Shown here: in pieces, positions 1 through 8,649 of the stretch | How positions within the stretch are numbered: position 1 is the first letter of the stretch | Layout of the letters: each line of letters begins with the position of its first letter | Origin: Cryptomeria japonica | Lineage: Eukaryota; Streptophyta; Pinopsida; Cupressales; Cupressaceae | DNA length: 64,000 bases | Direction of reading: 5' to 3' | NCBI RefSeq assembly: GCF_030272615.1 | Contig: NC_081414.1 | Coordinates: 761,325,148 to 761,389,147, forward strand | Position numbers and translations under genes: made by a program | The notes under the pieces: model-generated | Databases searched by the model: none | What the model was told of the DNA's origin: nothing | The model's input: the letters and a program-made list of their open reading frames with translations, nothing else

Positions 1-277
1 GCCTTGGCGCATTTTGCATTTTGCATTGCATTTCCCCTTTAGCACTTAATTAATTAAATTAATTAGGTCTAAGGTTCAATTTCATCATCTTCCATATCAT
101 AAAGTTGGGCCCTTTTCATTAAAGTGTGCCCCTTTCATTTTATTCCTCCAATACATCATTTAATCAAAAACCCTAATTAGGTCCTATTTTGAACTTGGGG
201 GCTTGATTTCGAGGGTCAAAACATCTCGAAATCACCTGTAACTTCGGGATTCTCTCTAAAATCATCATATCCGACAG

Positions 278-361
278 CCCTAAAAATTTGGTGAAAAGTT
301 GTCGGGACCATGGCGCCCCGAGTGCACACGGTCCCGGACATTTTTCCCGAAATTTTAGGAG
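278..361 (+). repeat. Hairpin module, A-type core orientation
   Basis: Imperfect inverted repeat with arms of about 32 bp (left starts CCCTAAAAATTTGG; right, read in reverse complement, starts CTCCTAAAATTTCGG) around a 20-bp core at 310-329 that contains GGCGCC and GTGCAC. It lies in U3, upstream of the TATA box. Copies are at 7355-7438 and, cut by the window edge, from 63956. The B-family leaders carry the same arms with the core inverted. Confidence 0.8.
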
Positions 362-458
362 CGCGATCCAATCATAAAATAAAGCTTAACCCCAAGAAAT
401 TGGGGAGAGATTCAATCTCTAGGTCGGCCAAAAGTTGAAATTAAGACCTAGGGTTTCA

Positions 459-465
459 TATATAA
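459..465 (+). promoter_or_regulatory. TATA box of A1 5' LTR
   Basis: TATATAA followed by AGAGCTCTC, about 520 bp into the full LTR. It is the only strong TATA box in the LTR and is kept in the 3' LTR (7536-7542). Transcription would start near 490. Confidence 0.6.
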
Positions 466-1074
466 GAGCTCTCTTTCTTCATTGGAAAGGATCGAATTTT
501 GGCTTTCAAGGGACCTTCTATGCAGCGAAAGAGCAGATCTTTGAAGACTTCAACAACATTCAACATCCATCTATCAATCATTTATCAATTTCATTCATAC
601 ATTTAGGGCTTTGAAGACATTGAAGAGCAATAGGGGATTACCGACTGAAGATTGGCTTGTACCCCTCCCTTGGGGTTGGGTATGATTTCATGTTGTTTTC
701 ATGTCTTTGCATAAGCCTCATTATATCATTTGTATTCATGCTTTAGATCACTTGGCATCTTGATTTGGAGCATTTATATTATCATTTACAAGAAATTAGG
801 GTTTACTTTCTAGGTTGCTCTAGTTTGCTTACTTGCATTTTAGGATCTTGCACACACACAAGGTCTGCACACACAATACTTTTACAATACAACTTGGCTA
901 TTCGTGGAGGTGGAAACCACCGAAGCGGGGGTTTGACTAAGGCAAAACCCTATATAGCCGCCCACCACACTTTTCAGATATAAGTGCAGATTTCAGGATT
1001 CGGACGATGCCGCAAATTGCAGATCCAGAAGAAGCAGACGGAGACCAAACAACACACCAAATTTCAGAGCAAAA

Positions 1075-1170
1075 GACCAGGACAGGGGTGTGGGGGGCCC
1101 TGGTCCTGCCAGGACGGGGGCGCTGGGCGCCCTGGTCCCTGGGACAGGGGCGCTGGGCACCCTGGTCCTT
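1075..1170 (+). repeat. GC-rich palindromic minisatellite, three units, in A1 5' LTR
   Basis: About three 30-bp units built on GGACCAGG, GGCGCTGGGCGCC and CCTGGTCC. The matching place in the 3' LTR (8152-8185) has one unit. The unit is far richer in GC than the LTR around it. Related units occur in the B-family LTRs. Confidence 0.85.
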
Positions 1171-1613
1171 CTGTCAGACAGCAGTTTTCAGCATTTTTGA
1201 CAGCTTTCTAGGTTGCAAAACAGCAATTTTCGGAGCAGTTTCAAGGGCAGAATCAGGACAGTGGCGCCCGCGCCCCCATCTCAAACATTTTCACTCAGAT
1301 TTTAACTGCGGGTACACATTTGCATTCTTGTTTTGTCCTTGTGTTTACAACTTTTCATTGTTTAATCTCAATTCTGCAATCTTGTTATTAGTTCATACTT
1401 GCATTTTGGGGTTAGGACTTGAACTTGCATCATTCTATCTATCATTTGCAACAAAGGAATAGAAATCCTAATAGGTAGCCCGTGGCTCTCTCTTCCACAA
1501 AAAGAAGTAGCCAATTGTGTGATACCTCTAGGCTCTTTCGTATTCCACAAGTGTGTGATTGAAAGTGAGGTTAGGGCATGTTTGCTTAGTGTCACTTTTT
1601 CCCCCACACATTT

Positions 1614-1631
1614 TGGTGAACCCGACATGAA
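1614..1631 (+). other. Primer-binding site of A1
   Basis: TGGTGAACCCGACATGAA begins 3 nt after the LTR end and starts with TGG, as expected for pairing with a tRNA 3' CCA end. B1 and B2 carry the same site with one or two changes. I could not name the primer tRNA. Confidence 0.75.
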
Positions 1632-1939
1632 ATCCAATCTTCTCTAATTCTGATTTCAAATTTGAGTGTTTATGCTATTCCAAATTCAAATTTGTACTTA
1701 CAAGTTTTAATTTCTTGCAAGATTCAAAAAAATTTAGAGGAAATTTTTGCTAAAACCCTAATTTTTCAATTCAAAGTTGAACTTGTGGATAGCTTAATTG
1801 GGATCAATAATTTCAAATCTGATTTAGGAACTCATTTGAATCATAAATTTCATTTTCTAAATCTATATTCTAAGTGCTTGCATTGAACATTTCCTTTTAT
1901 TTTGCATGTGTTATCATTTGAAAGAGGAAAATTGTTGTC

Positions 1940-4900
1940 ATGATGCATTCATTTCATAGATGTGATAATGGGTTAGCTTCCCTTGTTTCAATTTTTCCTT
2001 CTCCTAAAGAACCTCCCCCCATCTATAACAACATTTTAGTGCCTAAAAGAGTTGCTACCAATCCCTTTGAGACTCTCCCATGTTCTAAGGATGAAGACTT
2101 TAAGAGTGATCTTGACAATTCTCCTAAAATGTGCCCTTCCTATTTAGCTATCCTAGAGGAAGAGAATGATATCATAAACACCCTTCTTAATGTTACTTTA
2201 CCTTCCCTACATGATGCCTCTCTAATTGAAAAGGTATTGATGGACATTGACTTATTTTCTCCTAAAGTTGGTCCTTCCAATGGGGGCATGTTAGTGCAAC
2301 AAGAGGTTATGAACACTTCTTTCAAAGATCTCCTTCCTAAGCATGAATCTTTGAAGAAATATGTTCATGTTCCTCCTAAAAAACACTCCCTTCATGAGGA
2401 TCCTTTTGTGCAAGAAGATGACATTATCCCTACATTTCCTAGTGATGGCATTTCCTTTTCCAACAAAATTCCCACTAGAGATGATGAATTAATGATAAAT
2501 GCTTACCCTTCTCCTAAAGTTTGTCTTACCCATAAGCATCCCTTAGAGAAAGAAGATGAAATAATAAGCAATTTCCTTAATTCCCTCTCCCCTAAAGATC
2601 ATATTGAACATATTTTGAGGAAAGAGGATGAGTTTAACACATCTATTGATGCTCTCCCTCCTAAGGATGAGGAATTAATAAACAATGTTATCTTCTCTCC
2701 CGAAATTAACAATACTTCAAACATTCCTTTCAACAACCTCACTATTTGGGATGAACCATTAGAAGAAGGTGTAGATTATTCTCTACCCCGTGAGAGAACC
2801 CTAGCCAAAGGGGATGAAATCAAGATTGAAAACTCCCTTGATAGCTTCTCACCTTCCTTGAATCTCAATTATTCTCCCTCTAAAAATAAGGCATCTCCCC
2901 CTCAACTTGGTTCTACTCATAAGGATACCCTAGTTCAAAGCAAGATGGTTAACATCTCTTTCAAAGATCTCCCTCTCAAAAGTGAGACTTTAGAGAGTAA
3001 TGTTGATCCTTCTCCTAGAGAGTTTATTCCCCATGTAGATCCTTTGATGATAGAGGATGATATGACCTTTCCTAGTATCACTCTTCCTACTACAACATCA
3101 ATGCCTATCCCTTGTCTCTCTCCTAAAATTGATTTGATCCGTGATAAGATTTTAGTGCAAGAGAAGACTATCAATAATTCTTCCAACACTTTTGTTCATT
3201 CCTCTAAACCATCCTCAATCAATTTGATACATGTGAATGAGACACCTAACAAAACCCTATTCACTGTCCAAGGTGCTTGTCCTTCTCAAAATTCTCAACC
3301 TTTAAATAAGCCTATCTTAGTGGTTCAAGGTGGTTATGCTAATGATTCTTTTTGCACTCCTAAGAAACCTATCATTACTGTGCAAGGAGGTTATTCTACT
3401 AAGAGCCCTTATGGGTATGCTAAGCAACTGACTAGAGAGAGTTATAATGCGGTTGCTCATACCTATAACACAAGAAACAATAGGCAACCTAATCCTCCTC
3501 CAGTTATCCCAACTTCACTTCCTCCTTCCCAACCTATTCTTCCTGAAGCTCCTCATATTTCACAAATGCTTAGTAAGGACTATGATCTTATAGAACAACT
3601 TAAAGCTACCCCTGCTAAGATATCCCTTTGGGATTTGATCCAAACTTCTTCCGTTCATCATGGAATGTTACAAGATGCCTTGAAAGATTTGAATGTTCCT
3701 CCACCTAATACATCTAGTAATATAGTATCTTTGGTTAACTCTGTGATGAATCCTAAAGCTCAAATTGTGTTTACTCAAGATGAATTGCCTACTAGTGAAA
3801 TTCAACATCAATATGATCCCTTGATGATTGTGGTTATCATAAATGACACTGCTATAAGACGAACACTGGTAGATAATGGTTCTGGCCTTAATGTGTGTAG
3901 CTTTAATCTATTGCATAAGATGAATGTGGATACATCCCTTATTGAGCCTGACTCTCATCCCATTCGAGGCTTTGATAATGTGGCTAAGTCTTCATTAGGT
4001 ATTATCACCTTACCCATCACAGTGGGACATGTTACTTTGCCTACTCCTATCCATGTTATGTCGGGAAATCTAACATACAACCTGTTATTAGGGAGACCTT
4101 GGATTCACGGTATGCAAGCTGTCCCCTCTACATTGCATAGACAAGTTAAATTCATTTATAACAATAAGACATATACCTTGATAGGTGATACTAATTTTCA
4201 AGCTTGTTTGCAAACATCTAAATCTTCCTCTTCTAATGATGACTCTTTAAACAAGATACCTATGGACAAATCATCATCCTCTGATAATCAAAATTCTTTG
4301 GATGAACTTGAAGTTCCTGAGGAAGATTCTTCTCAACTTGAATCTACACATGAAAAGGCTTTTGATCCTGAGAACGTTCTCGCAGAAGACGATTGGGGGT
4401 CTCTTGATTTTAATCCCACCTTTGTCGGTGAGTATAGGGTTCCTCCTAGAGCGCTTAAAGTTAAAGAGAAGGAAGAAACTAAAAATCAATCAGTCTTACC
4501 TGAACCTATGAGCAATAATATTGTGGCCGCTTCTCAAACTTCTTCTCCTCACATCTCTAGTTCTGAAGAATTTGATTCTTTGTCTTATGAAAAACCACCT
4601 TTTCTTTCTAAAATGGCTAATCGTTATGGTCGTGGTTTTCATATTTTGGCTAAGAGTGGCTATAGTGGAAATGGCTGTGGTGCAAATGAACAAGGAATTA
4701 AAGTTCCTTTAGAACATAACATGCATGAATATTCATTTGGACTTGGATATAATCTTTCTAAGCCCACCAAAGCATCCAAAAGACCATCTCTCAATGTGAA
4801 TGCTATATTTAGTAGTGATGATGATCTCACTTCAACTAAATCATCTTCTACTTCTATCAACTCTCATTCCCCTCATAAGGAAATCTTGGTGATGAACAAA

Positions 4901-5143
4901 TCTCTTTATGACTCCCCTCAAATTTCTAAATCCACTTATGAATCTTTATCTCCTATTCATCATAAAGTCCTTTCCCCCAGGGATAAGGCTCTAATAAATT
5001 ACACTCATCTTTCTTCTAAGATTTCTCGTCACTTTCCTTCTTCAATTTTTATCACTTTATACATGTTTTTGATCTCACTTATAGTTGAGTATTTAGCATG
5101 TCATATTCAAATACCTCATTCAATCTATCATATCTTTAAATAA
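1940..5143 (+). CDS. Intact 1067-codon retroelement ORF: Ser/Pro-rich N-terminus, protease-like domain, G-patch, C-terminal hydrophobic segment
   Basis: Uninterrupted ORF; an ATG pair at 1940 and 1943 gives the start. Residues 1-500 are rich in S, P, D and E and carry diverged repeats (for example SFKDLLPKHESL and SFKDLPLKSETL), then three copies of a VQGGY-like motif. From about residue 560 comes the segment that precedes protease in the Tat elements (QLKATPAKISLWDLI), then a retropepsin-like domain with LVDNGSGLN (Asp near residue 645) and LLGRPWIHGM. A G-patch-like stretch lies near residues 890-940. Residues about 1033-1057 form a hydrophobic segment able to span a membrane. No typical Gag domain, zinc knuckle, RT or integrase is visible. 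The role is unknown; a structural or accessory polyprotein acting with partner proteins is inference. Confidence 0.85.
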   Translation: MMHSFHRCDNGLASLVSIFPSPKEPPPIYNNILVPKRVATNPFETLPCSKDEDFKSDLDNSPKMCPSYLAILEEENDIINTLLNVTLPSLHDASLIEKVLMDIDLFSPKVGPSNGGMLVQQEVMNTSFKDLLPKHESLKKYVHVPPKKHSLHEDPFVQEDDIIPTFPSDGISFSNKIPTRDDELMINAYPSPKVCLTHKHPLEKEDEIISNFLNSLSPKDHIEHILRKEDEFNTSIDALPPKDEELINNVIFSPEINNTSNIPFNNLTIWDEPLEEGVDYSLPRERTLAKGDEIKIENSLDSFSPSLNLNYSPSKNKASPPQLGSTHKDTLVQSKMVNISFKDLPLKSETLESNVDPSPREFIPHVDPLMIEDDMTFPSITLPTTTSMPIPCLSPKIDLIRDKILVQEKTINNSSNTFVHSSKPSSINLIHVNETPNKTLFTVQGACPSQNSQPLNKPILVVQGGYANDSFCTPKKPIITVQGGYSTKSPYGYAKQLTRESYNAVAHTYNTRNNRQPNPPPVIPTSLPPSQPILPEAPHISQMLSKDYDLIEQLKATPAKISLWDLIQTSSVHHGMLQDALKDLNVPPPNTSSNIVSLVNSVMNPKAQIVFTQDELPTSEIQHQYDPLMIVVIINDTAIRRTLVDNGSGLNVCSFNLLHKMNVDTSLIEPDSHPIRGFDNVAKSSLGIITLPITVGHVTLPTPIHVMSGNLTYNLLLGRPWIHGMQAVPSTLHRQVKFIYNNKTYTLIGDTNFQACLQTSKSSSSNDDSLNKIPMDKSSSSDNQNSLDELEVPEEDSSQLESTHEKAFDPENVLAEDDWGSLDFNPTFVGEYRVPPRALKVKEKEETKNQSVLPEPMSNNIVAASQTSSPHISSSEEFDSLSYEKPPFLSKMANRYGRGFHILAKSGYSGNGCGANEQGIKVPLEHNMHEYSFGLGYNLSKPTKASKRPSLNVNAIFSSDDDLTSTKSSSTSINSHSPHKEILVMNKSLYDSPQISKSTYESLSPIHHKVLSPRDKALINYTHLSSKISRHFPSSIFITLYMFLISLIVEYLACHIQIPHSIYHIFK

Positions 5144-6132
5144 CATTAATGGCTATTATGTTGCTCATCATTATGTGACATTGGTAGCTCATTTACTGGG
5201 GGCTCATTGTCATTCATGATGGTACAATTTCAAGTGCAATCATATTTTTGAAGCAACATAATAGCCTAATTTTCTATGTTATCTCTTGTTCCTATGGGGA
5301 CAAGAGTGATTTCAAACATCTCTTCTTTTTATGTTTAAAATTTCCCTTTGGGGTACTAGTGTGGAAATATTGATCATCTTTTCTTTAGAATCCTCTTTTC
5401 CTAGATATGGGAGAAGATATTCTCTTTCTTATCCTACCCACTTCTTGTGAGGAGCATTTTACATACACTAATGTCTTGCTTGCATGAACTCATGTGAGTA
5501 TGTAGTACATTTTGCTTATGTCTAAATCTCTCCCTAGAAGATTGTGTAAGTCCTTCTCATTGTCCTTATCCTTGGGAGGCAATGATCTTTCCTTATTTTT
5601 ATCTAAGGATCCACTTTTTCCTATTTCGTGGATGGTGTGAACTTTTGATGATATTCCTTGTATGCATTTGCTGTTGTTTGTTCAAGGATTCTCTGTTACA
5701 AGAGGTGTAAGTCCTTGACTATAACCTCTTTTGCACTTGGTCAAATACATCCATAATGAATTCACTCTCCCAATTGGGTTAAAAAGAGCGTCATCCTTCA
5801 TTAAGAATCACTTTCACCTCGCAAAAGAAGGAAGTATTGCATTCTTATTCTCTTCTTTGTCTTATTCTAGAAGATGTTATATTTGTCTAAGACAGTTCCT
5901 CTCAGGGATAGGTGTCTTTTATACAAAGATCTCTTCTCCTTTAAGGATCTCCTTTACACATACTACAAGATATCCCTTTCCAACTATCTTATCCTTGCTT
6001 AAAGAGTGCAAAACTCTCTTGCTTGGATCTATGACATTGTTGCATTTTTGGGGTATCTTCTTTTGTGATGAAGGTAGGTATCCTTGTTCTACTTTGCTTA
6101 TGACATAAACATTACACTTTTGAGCAATGGGT

Positions 6133-6235
6133 CATTCTCGGAACCAGAGCATAGACTCTTAGAGCGAGATGTCTCCATTTTTCTTTTATGCAAAGTGATT
6201 ATTCTCGGAACCAGAGCATAGACTCTTAGAGCGAG
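6133..6235 (+). repeat. 35-bp direct repeat, two identical copies
   Basis: 6133-6167 and 6201-6235 are identical over 35 bp (begin ATTCTCGGAACCAGAGCATA), 68 bp apart start to start. A shorter echo (CTCGGGCATAGACTC) follows near 6268. Confidence 0.85.
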
Positions 6236-6384
6236 GTGTCACGCTTTTGTACTATACATATACAGGTTGTAGCATACTCGGGCATAGACTCCTATGAGGT
6301 GCTTCTAACTTCCCTTACACACACATGCACGAGGTTGAGTGGAACTAGCGGCATAAGGCTAGACTTTCTCACTCTCCTCCCTTA

Positions 6385-6509
6385 CATGGATCACCTAGAC
6401 AGACTCTAGGGGCTAGTTTTCCATGTCCTTTTCCCATGGATCACCTAGACAAGATCTAGGGGCGAGAAGTCCATGTTTTCTCTCTCACTATTCTTCTCAT
6501 GGATCACCA
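6385..6509 (+). repeat. Short direct repeats with CATGGATCACCTAGACA
   Basis: Two copies of about 29 bp (6385-6413 and 6435-6463) followed by a truncated third copy (CATGGATCACC) at 6498. Confidence 0.7.
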
Positions 6510-7006
6510 ATGTGTGTATTCATGCTTTTTTCCTTTCTTTTCTTCTCTTTGCATTTTGTTTCCATTTACATCCTTCATCTTGTGTTAGAGAACTCTCAAA
6601 TCCTCACACTCTTTGTTGTGTTGGAATTGAGATTTAGTCCTCTTTCTTACCAAACGATTCTCCATTAGTTTTTGATCTCATATCAAATATTCTTGTGAGC
6701 ACTTGTCATCAATATTCTTTAACAATTCGAAGTGGTAAACATGATACCCTATTTCAACTCACTAAAATTAGCAAGCCGAAACAGGGGGGGGCATATATCT
6801 ACCCTCGAATTTTCATCACCTTCCTTAGTAAGCATTAGGTGATTTTGTGATCTAACATGTGGTTTTGTAGGGTGTGGTTCCTAACTGTGTACTGTAGATA
6901 CCGCTGGGGGCTTCGTTCGACAGACTTATGGATATATCCTTTTTCAAATAATGTTTACTTTTCTGTACTTTAGCTTGCATATGCACGTAGTGTTCATATG
7001 ACCGCT

Positions 7007-7021
7007 AAAGTGGGGGCTAAA
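7007..7021 (+). other. Polypurine tract of A1
   Basis: AAAGTGGGGGCTAAA lies directly before the 3' LTR start TGTAGCGTC. B1 and B2 have the identical sequence. Confidence 0.85.
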
Positions 7022-8625
7022 TGTAGCGTCGTAAATTGTACGCACTTGCTAGGGTGGTACAATTTCACACCTAGTTTAGCACCCGCCTTGGCGCATTTTG
7101 CATTGCATTTCCCCTTTAGCACTTAATTAATTAAATTAATTAGGTCTAAGGTTCTATTTCATCATCTTCCATATCATAAAGTTGGGCCCTTTTCATTAAA
7201 GTGTGCCCCTTTCATTTTATTCCTCCAATACATCATTTAATCAAAAACCCTAATTAGGTCCTATTTTGAACTTGGGGGCTTGATTTCGAGGGTCAAAACA
7301 TCTCGAAATCACCTGTAACTTCGGGATTCTCTCTAAAATCATCATATCCGACGGCCCTAAAAATTTGGTGAAAAGTTGTCGGGACCATGGCGCCCGGAGT
7401 GCACACGGTCCCGGACATTTTTCCCGAAATTTTAGGAGCGCGATCCAATCATAAAATAAAGCTTAACCCCAAGAAATTGGCGAGAGATTCAATCTCTAGG
7501 TCGGCCAAAAGTTGAAATTAAGACCTAGGGTTTCATATATAAGAGCTCTCTTTCTTCATTGGAAAGGATCGAATTTTGGCTTTCAAGGGACCTTCTATGC
7601 AGCGAAAGAACAGATCTTTGAAGACTTCAACAACATTCAACATCCATCTATCAAGCATTTATCAATTTCATTCATACATTTAGGGCTTTGAAGACATTGA
7701 AGAGCAATAGGGGATTACCAACTGAAGATTGGCTTGTACCCCTCCCTTGGGGTTGGGTATGATTTCATGTTGTTTTCATGTCTTTGCATAAGCCTCATTA
7801 TATCATTTGTATTCATGCTTTAGATCACTTGGCATCTTGATTTGGAGCATTTATATTATCATTTACAAGCAATTAGGGTTTACTTTCTAGGTTGCTCTAG
7901 TTTACTTACTTGCATTTTAGGATCTTGCACACACACAAGGTCTGCACACACAATACTTTTACAATACAACTTGTCTATTCGTGGAGGTGGAAACCACCGA
8001 AGCGGGGGTTTGACTAAGGCAAAACCCTATATAGCCGCCCACCACACTTTTCAGATATAAGTGCAGATTTCGGGATTCGGACGACGCCGCAAATTGCAGA
8101 TCCAGAAGAAGCAGACGGAGACCAAACAACACACCAAATTTCAGAGCAAAAGACCAGGACAGGGGCGCTGGGCGCCCTGGTCCTTCTGTCAGACAGCAGT
8201 TTTCAGCATTTTTGACAGCTTTCTAGGTTGCAAAACAGCAGTTTCCGGAGCAGTTTCAAGGGCAGAATCAGGACAGTGGTGCCCGCGCCCCCGTCTCGAA
8301 CATTTTCACTCAGATTTTAACTCCGGGTACACATTTGCATTCTTGTTTTGTCCTTGTGTTTACAGCTTTTCATTGTTTAATCTCAATTCTGCAATCTTGT
8401 TATTAGTTCATACTTGCATTTTGGGGTTAGGACTTGAACTTGCATCATTCTATCTATCATTTGCAACAAAGGAATAGAAATCCTAATAGGTAGCCCGTGG
8501 CTCTCTCTTCCACAAAAAGAAGTAGCCAATTGTGTGATACCTCTAGGCTCTTTCGTATTCCACAAGTGTGTGATTGAAAGTGAGATTAGGGCATGTTTGC
8601 TTAGTGTCACTTTTTCCCCCACACA
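7022..8625 (+). repeat. A1 3' LTR, 1604 bp
   Basis: Begins TGTAGCGTCG after the polypurine tract and ends CCCCCACACA at 8625. It carries the hairpin module at 7355-7438, one minisatellite unit at 8152-8185 and a TATA box at 7536-7542. Confidence 0.93.
7536..7542 (+). promoter_or_regulatory. TATA box of A1 3' LTR
   Basis: TATATAA in the same context as the 5' LTR. It could drive read-through into the chromovirus relic downstream. Confidence 0.5.
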
Positions 8626-8649
8626 AATTGAATAAGTGTATTTTTTTGA

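Larger units (their letters stand above)
1..1610 (+). repeat. A1 5' LTR (left 63 bp missing)
   Basis: Matches 7085-8625 along its length. It ends in CA at 1610 and is followed directly by TTTTGGTGAACCC. It holds a hairpin module (278-361), a TATA box (459-465) and a GC-rich minisatellite (1075-1170). Short ORFs inside it have no recognisable product. Confidence 0.92.
5144..7006 (+). other. A1 noncoding 3' internal region
   Basis: About 1.9 kb between the ORF stop and the polypurine tract. It holds short direct repeats (separate entries) and an unsupported 125-codon ORF at 5731-6108. No pol homology was found in any frame by eye. Confidence 0.6.
1..8625 (+). mobile_element. Element A1: non-autonomous Ty3-like LTR retrotransposon, 5' end cut by window
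   Basis: Order seen: 5' LTR, PBS, one long ORF, noncoding 3' region, polypurine tract, 3' LTR. Base 1 aligns with 7085, so the first 63 bp of the 5' LTR lie outside the window. By eye the two LTRs differ at about 22 sites over about 1.54 kb, apart from a minisatellite, so the insertion is young. There is no RT, RNase H or integrase, although the protease-like and G-patch segments resemble those of the Tat elements in this window; it therefore depends on proteins from elsewhere. It sits inside a chromovirus pol relic whose upstream part is beyond the left edge. The target duplication cannot be checked; the 5 bp after the 3' LTR are aattg. Confidence 0.9.

Noticed and set aside
765-1637. Several 70-150 codon ORFs in the A1 5' LTR (and copies at 7842-8622)
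   Set aside because: They lie within LTR sequence, differ in frame between the two LTRs because of the minisatellite, and show no domain.
5731-6108. 125-codon ORF in the A1 3' region
   Set aside because: No recognised domain, low-complexity surroundings and no second copy to test conservation.
6133-6235. CRISPR-like array from the 35-bp repeats
   Set aside because: Only two copies in a plant retrotransposon 3' region; no array or cas genes.
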